Assembly: GCA_017621015.1 (NCBI GenBank)
Contig: JAGAUC010000225.1
Coordinates: 1 to 5,166 of the forward strand
DNA from: Clostridia bacterium
GTDB taxonomy: Bacteria; Bacillota; Clostridia; Oscillospirales; CAG-272
Length of the DNA: 5,166 nucleotides
Reading direction: 5' to 3'
The translations under genes were made by a program, and so were the position numbers. Below, piece after piece: positions 1 to 5,166 of the stretch. The notes under the pieces are model-generated. The model made no database searches. It saw nothing but the letters and a program-made list of their open reading frames with translations, and had not been told where the DNA came from. The stretch's first letter is position 1. Each line of letters opens with the position of its first letter.

Positions 1-1263
1 GATATACGCCTCCCCAAAGCTGTAGGTCAGCGAAAAATTGGTTTTTTCGTGATGGTATTTACGGTAGATCGGATCCATCGTAACGTAAGACAAAATGTCA
101 TTCATCCACCCCATATTCCACTTAAACGAAAAGCCGAGCCCTCCCTCTTCAAAGCGCGTAACGCCATCGAAGGCCGTCGATTCCTCGGCGATCATCAGAA
201 CATCCGGGTAGGCTCCGCGCATATGTGAATTCAGCTTTCGGAAAAAGGCGATGGCCTCAAGGCTCCTGTTTTCTCCATAGACATTGGGCACCCATTCGTG
301 CGGCAGGCGGTCATAGTCCAGATACAGCATGGAGGCTACCGCATCCACACGAAGTCCGTCGGCGTGATAATACTTCGCCCAAAAGCTTGCCCCCGATACC
401 AAAAAGCACTCTACCTCATTGCGCCCCACGTCAAAGCATCGCGTGCCCCAGCCCCGATGCTCCATACGGTCGGCACCCTGATATTCGTAAAGCGGCTCGC
501 CATCAAATTCATAAAGGCCGTGCGCATCCTTGGGAAAGTGAGCGGGCACCCAATCAAGGATCACGCCGATCCCCGCCCCGTGAAAGGCATCGATCAGCGC
601 CATCAGATCTGTGGGCGTACCAAACCTTGCACTCGGCGCAAAATAGCCGCACACCTGATAGCCCCACGAGCCGTCGTACGGATGCTCCATCACCGGCATC
701 AGCTCAACGTGGGTATAGCCCATTTGCTTGACGTACGGAACAAGCTCGTCGATCAGTTCCCGATAAGAGAGCACTGTGCCGTCCGCGTGGCGCCTCCAGG
801 AGCCGAGATGCAACTCATAAATATTCAGCGGTTGCTCAAAGGGAGTCTTTCCCATGGTTTCGGCACGATGTCGAAGCCACGCCTCATCATGCCAATGATA
901 TTCGGAAGGGTCAAAAAATACCGAGGCCGTCCTTGGCGGCTCCTCCATAAAAAAACCGTAAGGATCGGCCTTGTATAGCTCCCCCTTTCGGGTTATCAGC
1001 TTGTATTTGTAGCACCCACCCATCTCAACACGCGCAGCAGCTACCTCCGTCTCCCAAACGCCTCCCTCGGTTGCCCGAATCATGGGTGTGTCCTCGTCCC
1101 AGTCATTGAAATCGCCGACCAAAAAAACCCTTTCCGCATGCGGCGCCCAAACACGAAAGATATAGCCGTCCTTTGTGCGGTGTGCACCCATATATTCATA
1201 CGCGTGATAATTGGTACCTTCGTGAAATAAAAAAGCCGCAAAACCGTCGGCCTTGTGTTCCAA
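1..1263 (-). CDS. glgB: 1,4-alpha-glucan branching enzyme (glycogen branching enzyme), N-terminal part, cut by the window edge
   Basis: GlgB is a GH13 enzyme that cuts alpha-1,4-glucan chains and rejoins them through alpha-1,6 bonds during cytosolic glycogen synthesis. The visible 421 residues begin at a TTG codon (1261-1263) placed 7 bases after AAAAGGAGGG. Residues about 33-120 form a CBM48 module (RVWAPHAERVFLVGDFNDWD). The catalytic barrel follows, with HVELMPVMEHPYDGSWGYQ at 185-203 and DWVPAHFPKD at 237-246. The nucleophile region GLRVDAVA gives Asp307, and IAEES gives the acid/base Glu360. Their 53-residue spacing equals that of E. coli GlgB (Asp405/Glu458). The conserved FSFKWNMGWMND stretch follows. 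The protein starts about 98 residues later than the E. coli enzyme, so it lacks the extra N1 domain, as many Firmicutes enzymes do. The third catalytic Asp and the C-terminal domain lie beyond the left edge. Other glycogen genes may follow there, but this is not visible. Identity is very secure. Confidence 0.97.
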   Translation of the reverse strand, partial: MEHKADGFAAFLFHEGTNYHAYEYMGAHRTKDGYIFRVWAPHAERVFLVGDFNDWDEDTPMIRATEGGVWETEVAAARVEMGGCYKYKLITRKGELYKADPYGFFMEEPPRTASVFFDPSEYHWHDEAWLRHRAETMGKTPFEQPLNIYELHLGSWRRHADGTVLSYRELIDELVPYVKQMGYTHVELMPVMEHPYDGSWGYQVCGYFAPSARFGTPTDLMALIDAFHGAGIGVILDWVPAHFPKDAHGLYEFDGEPLYEYQGADRMEHRGWGTRCFDVGRNEVECFLVSGASFWAKYYHADGLRVDAVASMLYLDYDRLPHEWVPNVYGENRSLEAIAFFRKLNSHMRGAYPDVLMIAEESTAFDGVTRFEEGGLGFSFKWNMGWMNDILSYVTMDPIYRKYHHEKTNFSLTYSFGEAYI

Positions 1264-1270
1264 GCGTACT

Positions 1271-1280
1271 CCCTCCTTTT
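1271..1280 (-). promoter_or_regulatory. Ribosome binding site of glgB, fixing the TTG start
   Basis: On the minus strand the sequence reads AAAAGGAGGG, then 7 bases, then TTG at 1263. This near-perfect Shine-Dalgarno match decides the non-ATG start. The next in-frame ATG lies only at residue 25, inside sequence typical of the GlgB N-terminus, and has no comparable site. Confidence 0.85.
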
Positions 1281-1295
1281 TTTGGTTATGCACTT

Positions 1296-1301
1296 ATTAT
1301 A
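1296..1301 (-). promoter_or_regulatory. Candidate -10 box for glgB
   Basis: The minus strand carries a perfect TATAAT here, 33 bases upstream of the TTG start, overlapped just upstream by a TACAAT alternative (1301-1306). No good TTGACA-like -35 box lies at 16-18 bases; TTCCCT at 1324-1329 is a weak match that suits the TACAAT box. The transcript would start near 1289, giving a leader of about 26 bases. The call rests on the -10 sequence and position only. Confidence 0.4.
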
Positions 1302-1441
1302 TTGTATTATGCGCGCATTTTTTAGGGAATTCTCGTGTGAAATGCATCAACCGCGCGACCGATTTCGACAAAAGCGGGTAAGTTTTTTCCAAAGTCATAA
1401 AATCATCAAAAATTATCCATAAGCAATACACATTCTCGCAA

Positions 1442-1447
1442 TATAAT
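1442..1447 (+). promoter_or_regulatory. Candidate -10 box for the ABC transporter operon
   Basis: There is a perfect TATAAT 33 bases before the TTG start of the ATPase gene. The stretch upstream (about 1391-1430) is AT-rich, which could help polymerase binding. The best hexamers at 16-18 bases spacing (for example TAAGCA at 1420-1425) are poor -35 matches, and there is no extended TG motif. Transcription may therefore be weak or need an activator. A start near 1454 would leave a leader of about 26 bases. Confidence 0.45.
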
Positions 1448-1467
1448 AAAGATAACTCTTTTTTCAT

Positions 1468-1474
1468 GGAGGTG
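1468..1474 (+). promoter_or_regulatory. Ribosome binding site of the ABC ATPase gene, fixing its TTG start
   Basis: GGAGGTG lies 5 bases before TTG at 1480. The protein from that codon begins MIQVKNLTKKYG, the usual N-terminus of ABC ATPases, so the TTG start is well supported. Confidence 0.85.
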
Positions 1475-1479
1475 GCATC

Positions 1480-2529
1480 TTGATCCAAGTAAAAAACCTG
1501 ACCAAAAAATACGGTGATTGCTTCGCGCTGAATGACGTCAGCTTTGACATCGAGCGAGGGAAAATTTACGGATTTTTGGGCCCGAACGGTGCCGGAAAAT
1601 CCACGACCATGAACATCATCACGGGCTGCCTATCCGCCACAAGCGGAAGCGTGACCGTTGACGGCAAGGACATTTTCGACAGGCCCCTTGAGGCCAAGCG
1701 AAAGATCGGCTATCTGCCCGAGCTTCCGCCCCTGTATACCGAAATGACACCCGCCGAATATCTCGCCTTTGTCGCTCACGCCAAGGGCGTAAGCTACGAG
1801 GATGCGCCTCGGAGCATCCGCAAGGTGATGGAGCAAACGGGAATCTCCCACGTGGCCGACAAGCTGATCCGCAACCTTTCCAAGGGCTACCGCCAGCGCG
1901 TGGGCATCGCGCAGGCGCTTCTCGGAGACCCTGAGGTCATCTTGCTGGACGAGCCCACCGTCGGTCTTGACCCCAAGCAAATTCTTGAGATCCGCGAGCT
2001 CATCCGTGAGCTCGGTAAAACCAAAACCGTTATTCTGTCCAGCCACATTCTGGCCGAGATCCGCGCGACCTGCGACCATATTCTCATCCTCTCGCACGGT
2101 CGCTTGGTGGCCAACGACTCCATTGAGGCTCTTGAGCAAAGCGCCATGGCGGATATCTCGCTCACGCTGGCTGTCAGGGGCACGTATAAGGACGTTTCGG
2201 ATATTCTGGAGTCGATCGAGGGCGTTCTTGGCATTGCGGCCGCGTGCGACGAGCCGGAGGACGGCATCTGCCGACTTGTGCTTGACATTGATATGGAAAA
2301 CGACCCACGCGACGCAATATTCTACGCGCTTGCCGAACATAAAATGCCCATCGTGGAGTTGAGCATGCATCACGCTACACTTGAGGACATTTTCCTTGCG
2401 CTCACCTCGGATGAGGTACCGGGCGAGGAGGAAATCGAAACAGCCGAGTCCGAGACCGAGGAATACACCCCCGTGTTCGCGGTACAGGCGGATGAACCAA
2501 TCGAACAAACCGAGGAGGCTGACCAATGA
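1480..2529 (+). CDS. ABC transporter ATP-binding protein, GldA/ABC-2 export type
   Basis: This is the cytoplasmic ATPase of an ABC-2 type transporter, 349 residues, that should drive the permease encoded immediately downstream. It has all the nucleotide-binding motifs: Walker A GPNGAGKST (34-42, Lys40), signature LSKGYRQRVG (133-142), Walker B VILLDEP (153-159, catalytic Glu158), D-loop GLDP (162-165) and H-loop SSH (His189). The Q-loop position reads YLPELPPLY, with Glu81 where many ABC proteins have Gln; the YLPE..PLY form is common in GldA-like ATPases. Residues about 215-310 form the accessory C-terminal domain of this family, ending in the LEDIFLALT motif. A further tail (311-349) is strongly acidic, with 16 Asp/Glu and no Lys/Arg. 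The stop codon overlaps the next start (ATGA), so the two are probably translationally coupled. Transport substrate cannot be deduced; a drug or bacteriocin exporter is an alternative, but the GldG-like third gene favours the Gld type. Confidence 0.93.
   Translation: MIQVKNLTKKYGDCFALNDVSFDIERGKIYGFLGPNGAGKSTTMNIITGCLSATSGSVTVDGKDIFDRPLEAKRKIGYLPELPPLYTEMTPAEYLAFVAHAKGVSYEDAPRSIRKVMEQTGISHVADKLIRNLSKGYRQRVGIAQALLGDPEVILLDEPTVGLDPKQILEIRELIRELGKTKTVILSSHILAEIRATCDHILILSHGRLVANDSIEALEQSAMADISLTLAVRGTYKDVSDILESIEGVLGIAAACDEPEDGICRLVLDIDMENDPRDAIFYALAEHKMPIVELSMHHATLEDIFLALTSDEVPGEEEIETAESETEEYTPVFAVQADEPIEQTEEADQ
2512..2518 (+). promoter_or_regulatory. Ribosome binding site of the permease gene, inside the ATPase gene
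   Basis: GAGGAGG lies 7 bases before the ATG at 2526 and encodes Glu-Glu-Ala in the acidic tail of the ATPase. The final codons of the first gene thus also serve initiation of the second. Confidence 0.8.
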
Positions 2530-3389
2530 GTGCCATTTTCAAACGGGAATTCAAGTCCTATTTCATCAATATGTCGGGCGCCCTCTTTATATCGGTGCTT
2601 CTGCTTTTCACCGGTATTTTCGTTACGGCAGTCAACCTTCTGGGGCAGTTTGCGGCGTTTGAGTATGCGCTGGAAAACGTGATCATCGTCTTTTTGCTCA
2701 TCGTACCCATCCTCAGTATGAAATCCATTGCCGAGGACAAGCGCGCAAGGACCGACACGCTTCTGTACTCCCTCCCCCTTCGCCTTTCCTCGATCGTAAT
2801 GGGCAAATACCTGGCGATGCTTGCGGTATTTCTGATCCCTTCGGGCATTATGGCGTTGTATCCGTTGCTTCTCAGCCAATTCGGTGCTGTAAATTTTGCC
2901 ACGGCCTATGCCTCGCTGTTTGGCTTTGTGCTTCTCGGTGCGGCACTGATCGCGCTGTGTATGTTTATGTCCTCACTGACCGAAAGCCAGGTGATCGCCG
3001 CCGTGATCGGCTTTGCCTCGGTGCTTCTTCTGTATTTTATTCACGCGATCGCCGATATGATCCCGAGCACCCCCGCGGTATCGCTCGCTTGTTTCCTTGT
3101 GCTGGCCATCCTTGCGGCGCTCATTCTCTATCACCTGACAAAAAATATAGCCGTCTCCGCTATCATCGGCGGTGTGCTGGCGGTGCTGGTGCTGGTTCTG
3201 TTTGTTGTCAGCCCATCGATCTTTGAGGGGGCCTTCCCTTCGCTTTTGAACGCGTTTGCGCTCTTTCAGAGATATTACGATTTTACCTACGGCATCTTCA
3301 ATCTGAAGGATGTGCTGTTCTACCTTTCCTTCACAGCGTTTTTCCTGTTCCTTACGGGCAAATCGCTTGACAAGAAGCGCTGGGCATAA
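2526..3389 (+). CDS. ABC-2 type transporter permease, GldF-like
   Basis: This is the integral membrane subunit that should pair with the upstream ATPase, 287 residues. The start opens with a short amphipathic cytoplasmic stretch, FKREFKSYFINMSGALFIS, typical of GldF/NosY-like permeases. Hydrophobic segments are visible at about 18-39, 50-67, 95-117, 128-149, 154-176, 184-204, 209-229 and 263-280, so eight by eye; ABC-2 permeases usually have six, with extra helices in some members. Between the second and third segments lies MKSIAEDKRARTDTLLYSLPL, the conserved cytoplasmic loop in which the family has E..rgT.e.L...P. The C-terminus RYYDFTYGIFNLKDVLFYLS ... LDKKRW also fits GldF. The gene overlaps the ATPase gene by four bases and its stop overlaps the ribosome binding site of the next gene, which indicates one operon. 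Class is secure; the exact subfamily is inferred from the neighbours. Confidence 0.9.
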   Translation: MSAIFKREFKSYFINMSGALFISVLLLFTGIFVTAVNLLGQFAAFEYALENVIIVFLLIVPILSMKSIAEDKRARTDTLLYSLPLRLSSIVMGKYLAMLAVFLIPSGIMALYPLLLSQFGAVNFATAYASLFGFVLLGAALIALCMFMSSLTESQVIAAVIGFASVLLLYFIHAIADMIPSTPAVSLACFLVLAILAALILYHLTKNIAVSAIIGGVLAVLVLVLFVVSPSIFEGAFPSLLNAFALFQRYYDFTYGIFNLKDVLFYLSFTAFFLFLTGKSLDKKRWA

Positions 3390-3395
3390 GGAGGG
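3388..3395 (+). promoter_or_regulatory. Ribosome binding site of the GldG-like gene
   Basis: AAGGAGGG shares its first two bases with the TAA stop of the permease gene and lies 8 bases before the ATG at 3404. The strong site means the disrupted gene is still likely to be initiated efficiently. Confidence 0.85.
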
Positions 3396-3403
3396 AAAAC
3401 ACG

Positions 3404-4186
3404 ATGAACAACATAATAAAAGAATTCAAGCAAAAAACCACGCAAAACGGCCTGCGCGTATTCCTTGTCACCCTTCTCCTTCTCATCGGACTTGTTGCGG
3501 TCAATCTTCTGGCAGGACTTTTGCCAAGTCGCGTGACCGAGATCGACATCAGCGCCGATAAAATGTATTCGGTATCGAACACCGCCGCACGCGAGCTGGC
3601 CAAGCTCCGTGATGACGTGGCGGTCTACTATCTGGTGTCGGGCGGCGAGGGAGCCCTTGTGGACGAAACGCGTCACACAAAGCTCTTTCTCGATAAGCTT
3701 TCCGATTGCAGCTCGCACATCCGGTTCCGTGTGATCGACACGGCCGAATCCCCCACGTTTGCCACCTCGCTCGGTCTTACCGAAGCGGTAGAAAACAACA
3801 GCATCGTGGTCAAGAGCGAAAAGCGCGCACGCGTGATCGCTCCGAGTGATCTTTTCTACTACCACATTGAGGGAGTCGGGAAAATGACCGCCGCTGAGGC
3901 GCAGCAGGCTGTGTATATGATCCAGATGTACTACGGACAGACCGTAACGCCCTCCTATCACTTTGATGGCGAAGGACAGCTGCTCTCCGCCATAAATTAC
4001 GTGACCACCGATACTCTTCCCAAGATCTATGCGCTTGACGGACACTCGGAGATCGCGCTCTCTGCCTCACTTGCCGAGATGCTTTCTTTGCAAAATATGG
4101 AGGTGGCCACGCTCACGCTTCTCAAGAGTGAGTCGGTGCCAAGGATTGCGATCTGCTTCTTCTCAACTGTCCGCAGGCTGATCTGA
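3404..4186 (+). CDS. GldG-like protein, N-terminal fragment as currently readable
   Basis: This is the 5' open frame of the disrupted gene, 260 codons, of which the first 246 are family-like. A basic N-terminus (FKQKTTQNGLR) precedes a membrane helix at about 17-39, so the following domain should lie outside the cytoplasm. IDISADKMYSVSNTAARELA (47-66) is the hallmark start of the GldG/ABC auxiliary domain. FDGEGQLLSAINYVTTDTLP (187-206) and the following IYALDGHSE (208-216) match the second conserved block, which usually reads GHGE. The last residues RIAICFFSTVRRLI are out-of-frame sequence. If expressed, the fragment would be membrane-anchored at one end only and would lack the second half of the domain and the C-terminal helix. 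Confidence 0.8.
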   Translation: MNNIIKEFKQKTTQNGLRVFLVTLLLLIGLVAVNLLAGLLPSRVTEIDISADKMYSVSNTAARELAKLRDDVAVYYLVSGGEGALVDETRHTKLFLDKLSDCSSHIRFRVIDTAESPTFATSLGLTEAVENNSIVVKSEKRARVIAPSDLFYYHIEGVGKMTAAEAQQAVYMIQMYYGQTVTPSYHFDGEGQLLSAINYVTTDTLPKIYALDGHSEIALSASLAEMLSLQNMEVATLTLLKSESVPRIAICFFSTVRRLI

Positions 4187-4203
4187 CCCCGGCAGAAACA
4201 AAA

Positions 4204-4896
4204 ATGGTCGAGGATTATCTTGCCGGTGGCGGAAAAATGATGATGATCACCGTGCCCGGAACCTCGACCTTCCCCAATCTGCTTTCGGTAGCCGCCCGCT
4301 ACGGGCTTTCGGCAAAGGAGGGCATTCTCATTGAGGGGGACAGAAACCACTATTACCAGGTTCCCTATTACCTATTCCCCACGCCCTCATCCTCGCACGA
4401 GATCACTGCCGCGTACGCCTCCTCGTCCTATGCGCTTCTCCCCTCGGCACACGGCATACAGATCGCACAGTCGCTCCCGGACGGCGTAACGGCCGCGGAG
4501 CTGTTCACGACCAGCGCCTCGTCCTATCTCATTGATATCAACGCAGAGACCATGGACCGCCCCGAGGGACAGGACACCGCCAAGCACACCGTCGGTGTGG
4601 CCGCGTCGGCGGCTGACGGATCGCAGATGATCTGGGTCTCCTCCTTCGGTCTTACCGACGACACCGCCAATTCCTACGCGGCAGGCGGAAACGCCGCCTA
4701 TTTCCTCTCGGCTATCAAATGGCTTTGCCAAACCGAGGACGAGGTGTCCGCGTTTGCTCCGATCACGCTGACAACGCCGCGCCTCATCCTTTCCGCAGGC
4801 ACGGCCGGGCTTTGGTCGATCGTACTGATCTTCCTCATTCCCGCCGCGGTGCTCGGCACGGGCTTTGTGTACTGGCTGCGGCGCCGCAGAAAATAA
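4204..4896 (+). CDS. GldG-like protein, C-terminal fragment downstream of the frameshift
   Basis: This is the 3' open frame, 230 residues from the first available ATG. True family sequence starts earlier, from 4141, with DLLLLNCPQADLTPAE followed by MVEDYLAGGGKMMMIT, the conserved strand and 'yL..GG' motif of GldG proteins. The end has GGNAAYFLSAIKWLCQTEDE (161-180), then a membrane helix at about 203-225 and a basic RRRRK tail facing the cytoplasm. No convincing Shine-Dalgarno sequence precedes the ATG, so it is unlikely to be a gene in its own right. It is better read as the remainder of the gene that starts at 3404. Confidence 0.7.
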   Translation: MVEDYLAGGGKMMMITVPGTSTFPNLLSVAARYGLSAKEGILIEGDRNHYYQVPYYLFPTPSSSHEITAAYASSSYALLPSAHGIQIAQSLPDGVTAAELFTTSASSYLIDINAETMDRPEGQDTAKHTVGVAASAADGSQMIWVSSFGLTDDTANSYAAGGNAAYFLSAIKWLCQTEDEVSAFAPITLTTPRLILSAGTAGLWSIVLIFLIPAAVLGTGFVYWLRRRRK

Positions 4897-4937
4897 AAAG
4901 CGCTATCCCGGAACGCCACGCTAAAGGGCGGTTTTCA

Positions 4938-4975
4938 AAAATACGGCATACCTCTTTTGCGGTATGCCGTATTTT
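4938..4975 (+). terminator. Hairpin terminator ending the ABC operon, possibly bidirectional
   Basis: AAAATACGGCATACC and GGTATGCCGTATTTT form a perfect 15-bp stem around an 8-base loop, beginning 42 bases after the operon's last stop codon. The A-run on the left arm and T-run on the right make it nearly symmetric, so it could stop transcription from either side. The T-tract after the stem is weak (GCGTTTGTGT); the U-run is mostly inside the stem. Confidence 0.8.
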
Positions 4976-5002
4976 GCGTTTGTGTCTACAAATGCGGTGC
5001 TT

Positions 5003-5063
5003 GTCAGAAAAAAAGACATCCGGAAGGTCCGTAAGTAAATAGAAGTAAATCTTCCTTTCTGAC
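5003..5063. repeat. Bulged inverted repeat between the two terminators
   Basis: GTCAGAAA (5003-5010) is complementary to TTTCTGAC (5056-5063), and GGAAG (5022-5026) to CTTCC (5051-5055). The right arm is a continuous 13 bases, and the left arm is split by an 11-base bulge. The loop contains an 8-base direct repeat AAGTAAAT (5033-5040 and 5043-5050, period 10). No gene is seen in it. It could be part of a 3' untranslated structure, a remnant, or chance. Confidence 0.35.
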
Positions 5064-5080
5064 TCAGGCTCTTAACCTTG

Positions 5081-5113
5081 AAAAAGCCCTCGCTCCATTT
5101 CGGAACGAGGGCT
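5081..5113 (-). terminator. Rho-independent terminator for a minus-strand gene to the right
   Basis: AGCCCTCG (5085-5092) pairs with CGAGGGCT (5106-5113). Four more pairs follow inside (TCC with GGA and flanks, one C-A mismatch), giving a stem of about 12 positions and a 5-base loop. On the minus strand the GC-rich stem is followed at once by a T-run (complement of the As at 5081-5085), the classic form. On the plus strand only a scattered T-rich stretch follows, so the main direction is minus. Confidence 0.75.
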
Positions 5114-5120
5114 ATGCTTA

Positions 5121-5165
5121 TTATATTTCTCTCTTTTTATAGAACACAACGGATAGATACCAAGA
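5121..5165 (-). CDS. Possible C-terminal end of a minus-strand gene entering from the right
   Basis: One minus-strand frame reads SWYLSVVFYKKREI and stops at TAA (5121-5123), 7 bases before the hairpin at 5085-5113. A hydrophobic stretch followed by KKRE would suit the end of a membrane protein. Fourteen codons cannot identify a gene, and a second minus frame stops at about 5137-5139 (…SIRCVL). The terminator is the main reason to expect some gene here; the frame choice is a guess. Confidence 0.25.
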   Translation of the reverse strand, partial: SWYLSVVFYKKREI

Positions 5166-5166
5166 A

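Larger units (their letters stand above)
3404..4896 (+). pseudogene. GldG-like ABC transporter auxiliary protein, disrupted by a frameshift near 4139-4143
   Basis: Read as one gene, this encodes a 497-residue GldG-family protein with an N-terminal membrane helix, a large extracytoplasmic domain and a C-terminal membrane helix before RRRRK. This is the normal layout of the third component of Gld-type ABC systems. The reading frame breaks. Family-like sequence runs to ...LLKSESVP (Pro246, codon 4139-4141) and resumes one frame back as KDCDLLLLNCPQADLTPAE from 4141. In the original frame the next 14 codons are unlike the family and end at TGA 4184-4186. One missing base in CCAAGG restores an unbroken protein. 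The downstream frame is closed by TGA at 4129-4131, so the shift must fall between 4132 and 4183. No slippery heptamer or long homopolymer is present. The cause is either a real one-base deletion, with loss of function, or a sequence error. The rest of the gene shows no decay, so the event is recent or artificial. Confidence 0.85.

Noticed and set aside
225..978. Plus-strand open frames of 168 and 226 codons opposite glgB
   Set aside because: The minus strand encodes a textbook GlgB with catalytic residues in place; the plus-strand products are unstructured and rich in Arg, Pro and His, typical of antisense frames.
1297..1488. A 63-codon minus-strand open frame in the divergent intergenic region
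   Set aside because: It would begin inside the start of the ATPase gene, covers both candidate promoters and has no ribosome binding site; the translation resembles no known protein.
1630..2526. A 298-codon minus-strand open frame opposite the ATPase gene
   Set aside because: It lies antisense to a gene with every ABC motif in order, its translation has no recognisable domain, and it has no separate promoter or context. It is a by-product of codon usage.
3320..4045. A 241-codon minus-strand open frame opposite the permease end and GldG-like gene
   Set aside because: It is antisense to well-supported membrane protein genes, and its translation lacks any family-like or low-complexity structure of its own.
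4132..4183. Programmed -1 frameshifting as an explanation for the split GldG-like gene
   Set aside because: No X XXY YYZ slippery heptamer is found in the allowed interval, the tRNA on CCA could not re-pair one base back on GCC, and no strong following hairpin is evident. GldG proteins are not known to use recoding.
4910..4935. A possible extra small hairpin (CGCC with GGCG followed by GTTTTC) just before the main terminator
   Set aside because: Only four pairs are continuous and the T-run is short. The 15-bp hairpin right after it is a far better terminator.
4719..5042. A 107-codon plus-strand open frame running from the GldG-like gene across the terminator
   Set aside because: It is the wrong frame of the GldG-like C-terminus and passes through the terminator hairpin; there is no ribosome binding site or recognisable content.
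1..5166. CRISPR arrays, tRNA or rRNA genes, insertion sequences, attachment sites
   Set aside because: No regularly spaced repeats, cloverleaf-like sequence, conserved rRNA blocks, transposase motifs or flanking inverted repeats with target duplications were seen on either strand.

Overview
The window looks like a piece of chromosome from a Firmicutes (Clostridia-type) bacterium, possibly an uncultured gut lineage. The reasons are the strong AGGAGG-type ribosome binding sites, TTG start codons, the short GlgB architecture with one carbohydrate-binding module, and the ABC/GldG operon type. Composition is moderately GC-rich by eye, with AT-rich intergenic gaps. Genus cannot be told from the sequence.

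Layout. (1) Positions 1-1263, minus strand: the N-terminal 421 residues of a glycogen branching enzyme (glgB), cut by the left edge. (2) Positions 1264-1479: a 216-base divergent promoter region. Each gene has a TATAAT box about 33 bases from a TTG start that is preceded by a strong Shine-Dalgarno sequence. (3) Positions 1480-4896, plus strand: a tight three-gene operon encoding an ABC ATPase, an ABC-2 type membrane permease and a GldG-like auxiliary membrane protein. The first two genes overlap by ATGA. The third starts 14 bases after the second, with its ribosome binding site overlapping the preceding stop codon. (4) Positions 4897-5166: a convergent intergenic region with a perfect 15-bp hairpin terminator closing the operon, a bulged inverted repeat, and a second hairpin whose T-run lies on the minus strand. 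The second hairpin implies a minus-strand gene entering from the right; its last codons may be visible at 5121-5165.

How the genes work together. The ATPase should power export or another membrane transaction through the permease, and the GldG-like protein would form a third component with a large extracytoplasmic domain. The substrate is unknown. This ATPase/permease/GldG combination is named after the gliding genes of Bacteroidetes, but related operons are widespread in non-gliding bacteria. glgB is divergently transcribed and probably functionally unrelated.

The main anomaly is that the GldG-like gene is broken by an apparent one-base deletion near 4139-4143. Family-like sequence continues in another frame down to 4896, so the gene is either a recent pseudogene or carries a sequencing/assembly error. 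I found no clear evidence for a wholly new system, CRISPR array, RNA gene or mobile element.
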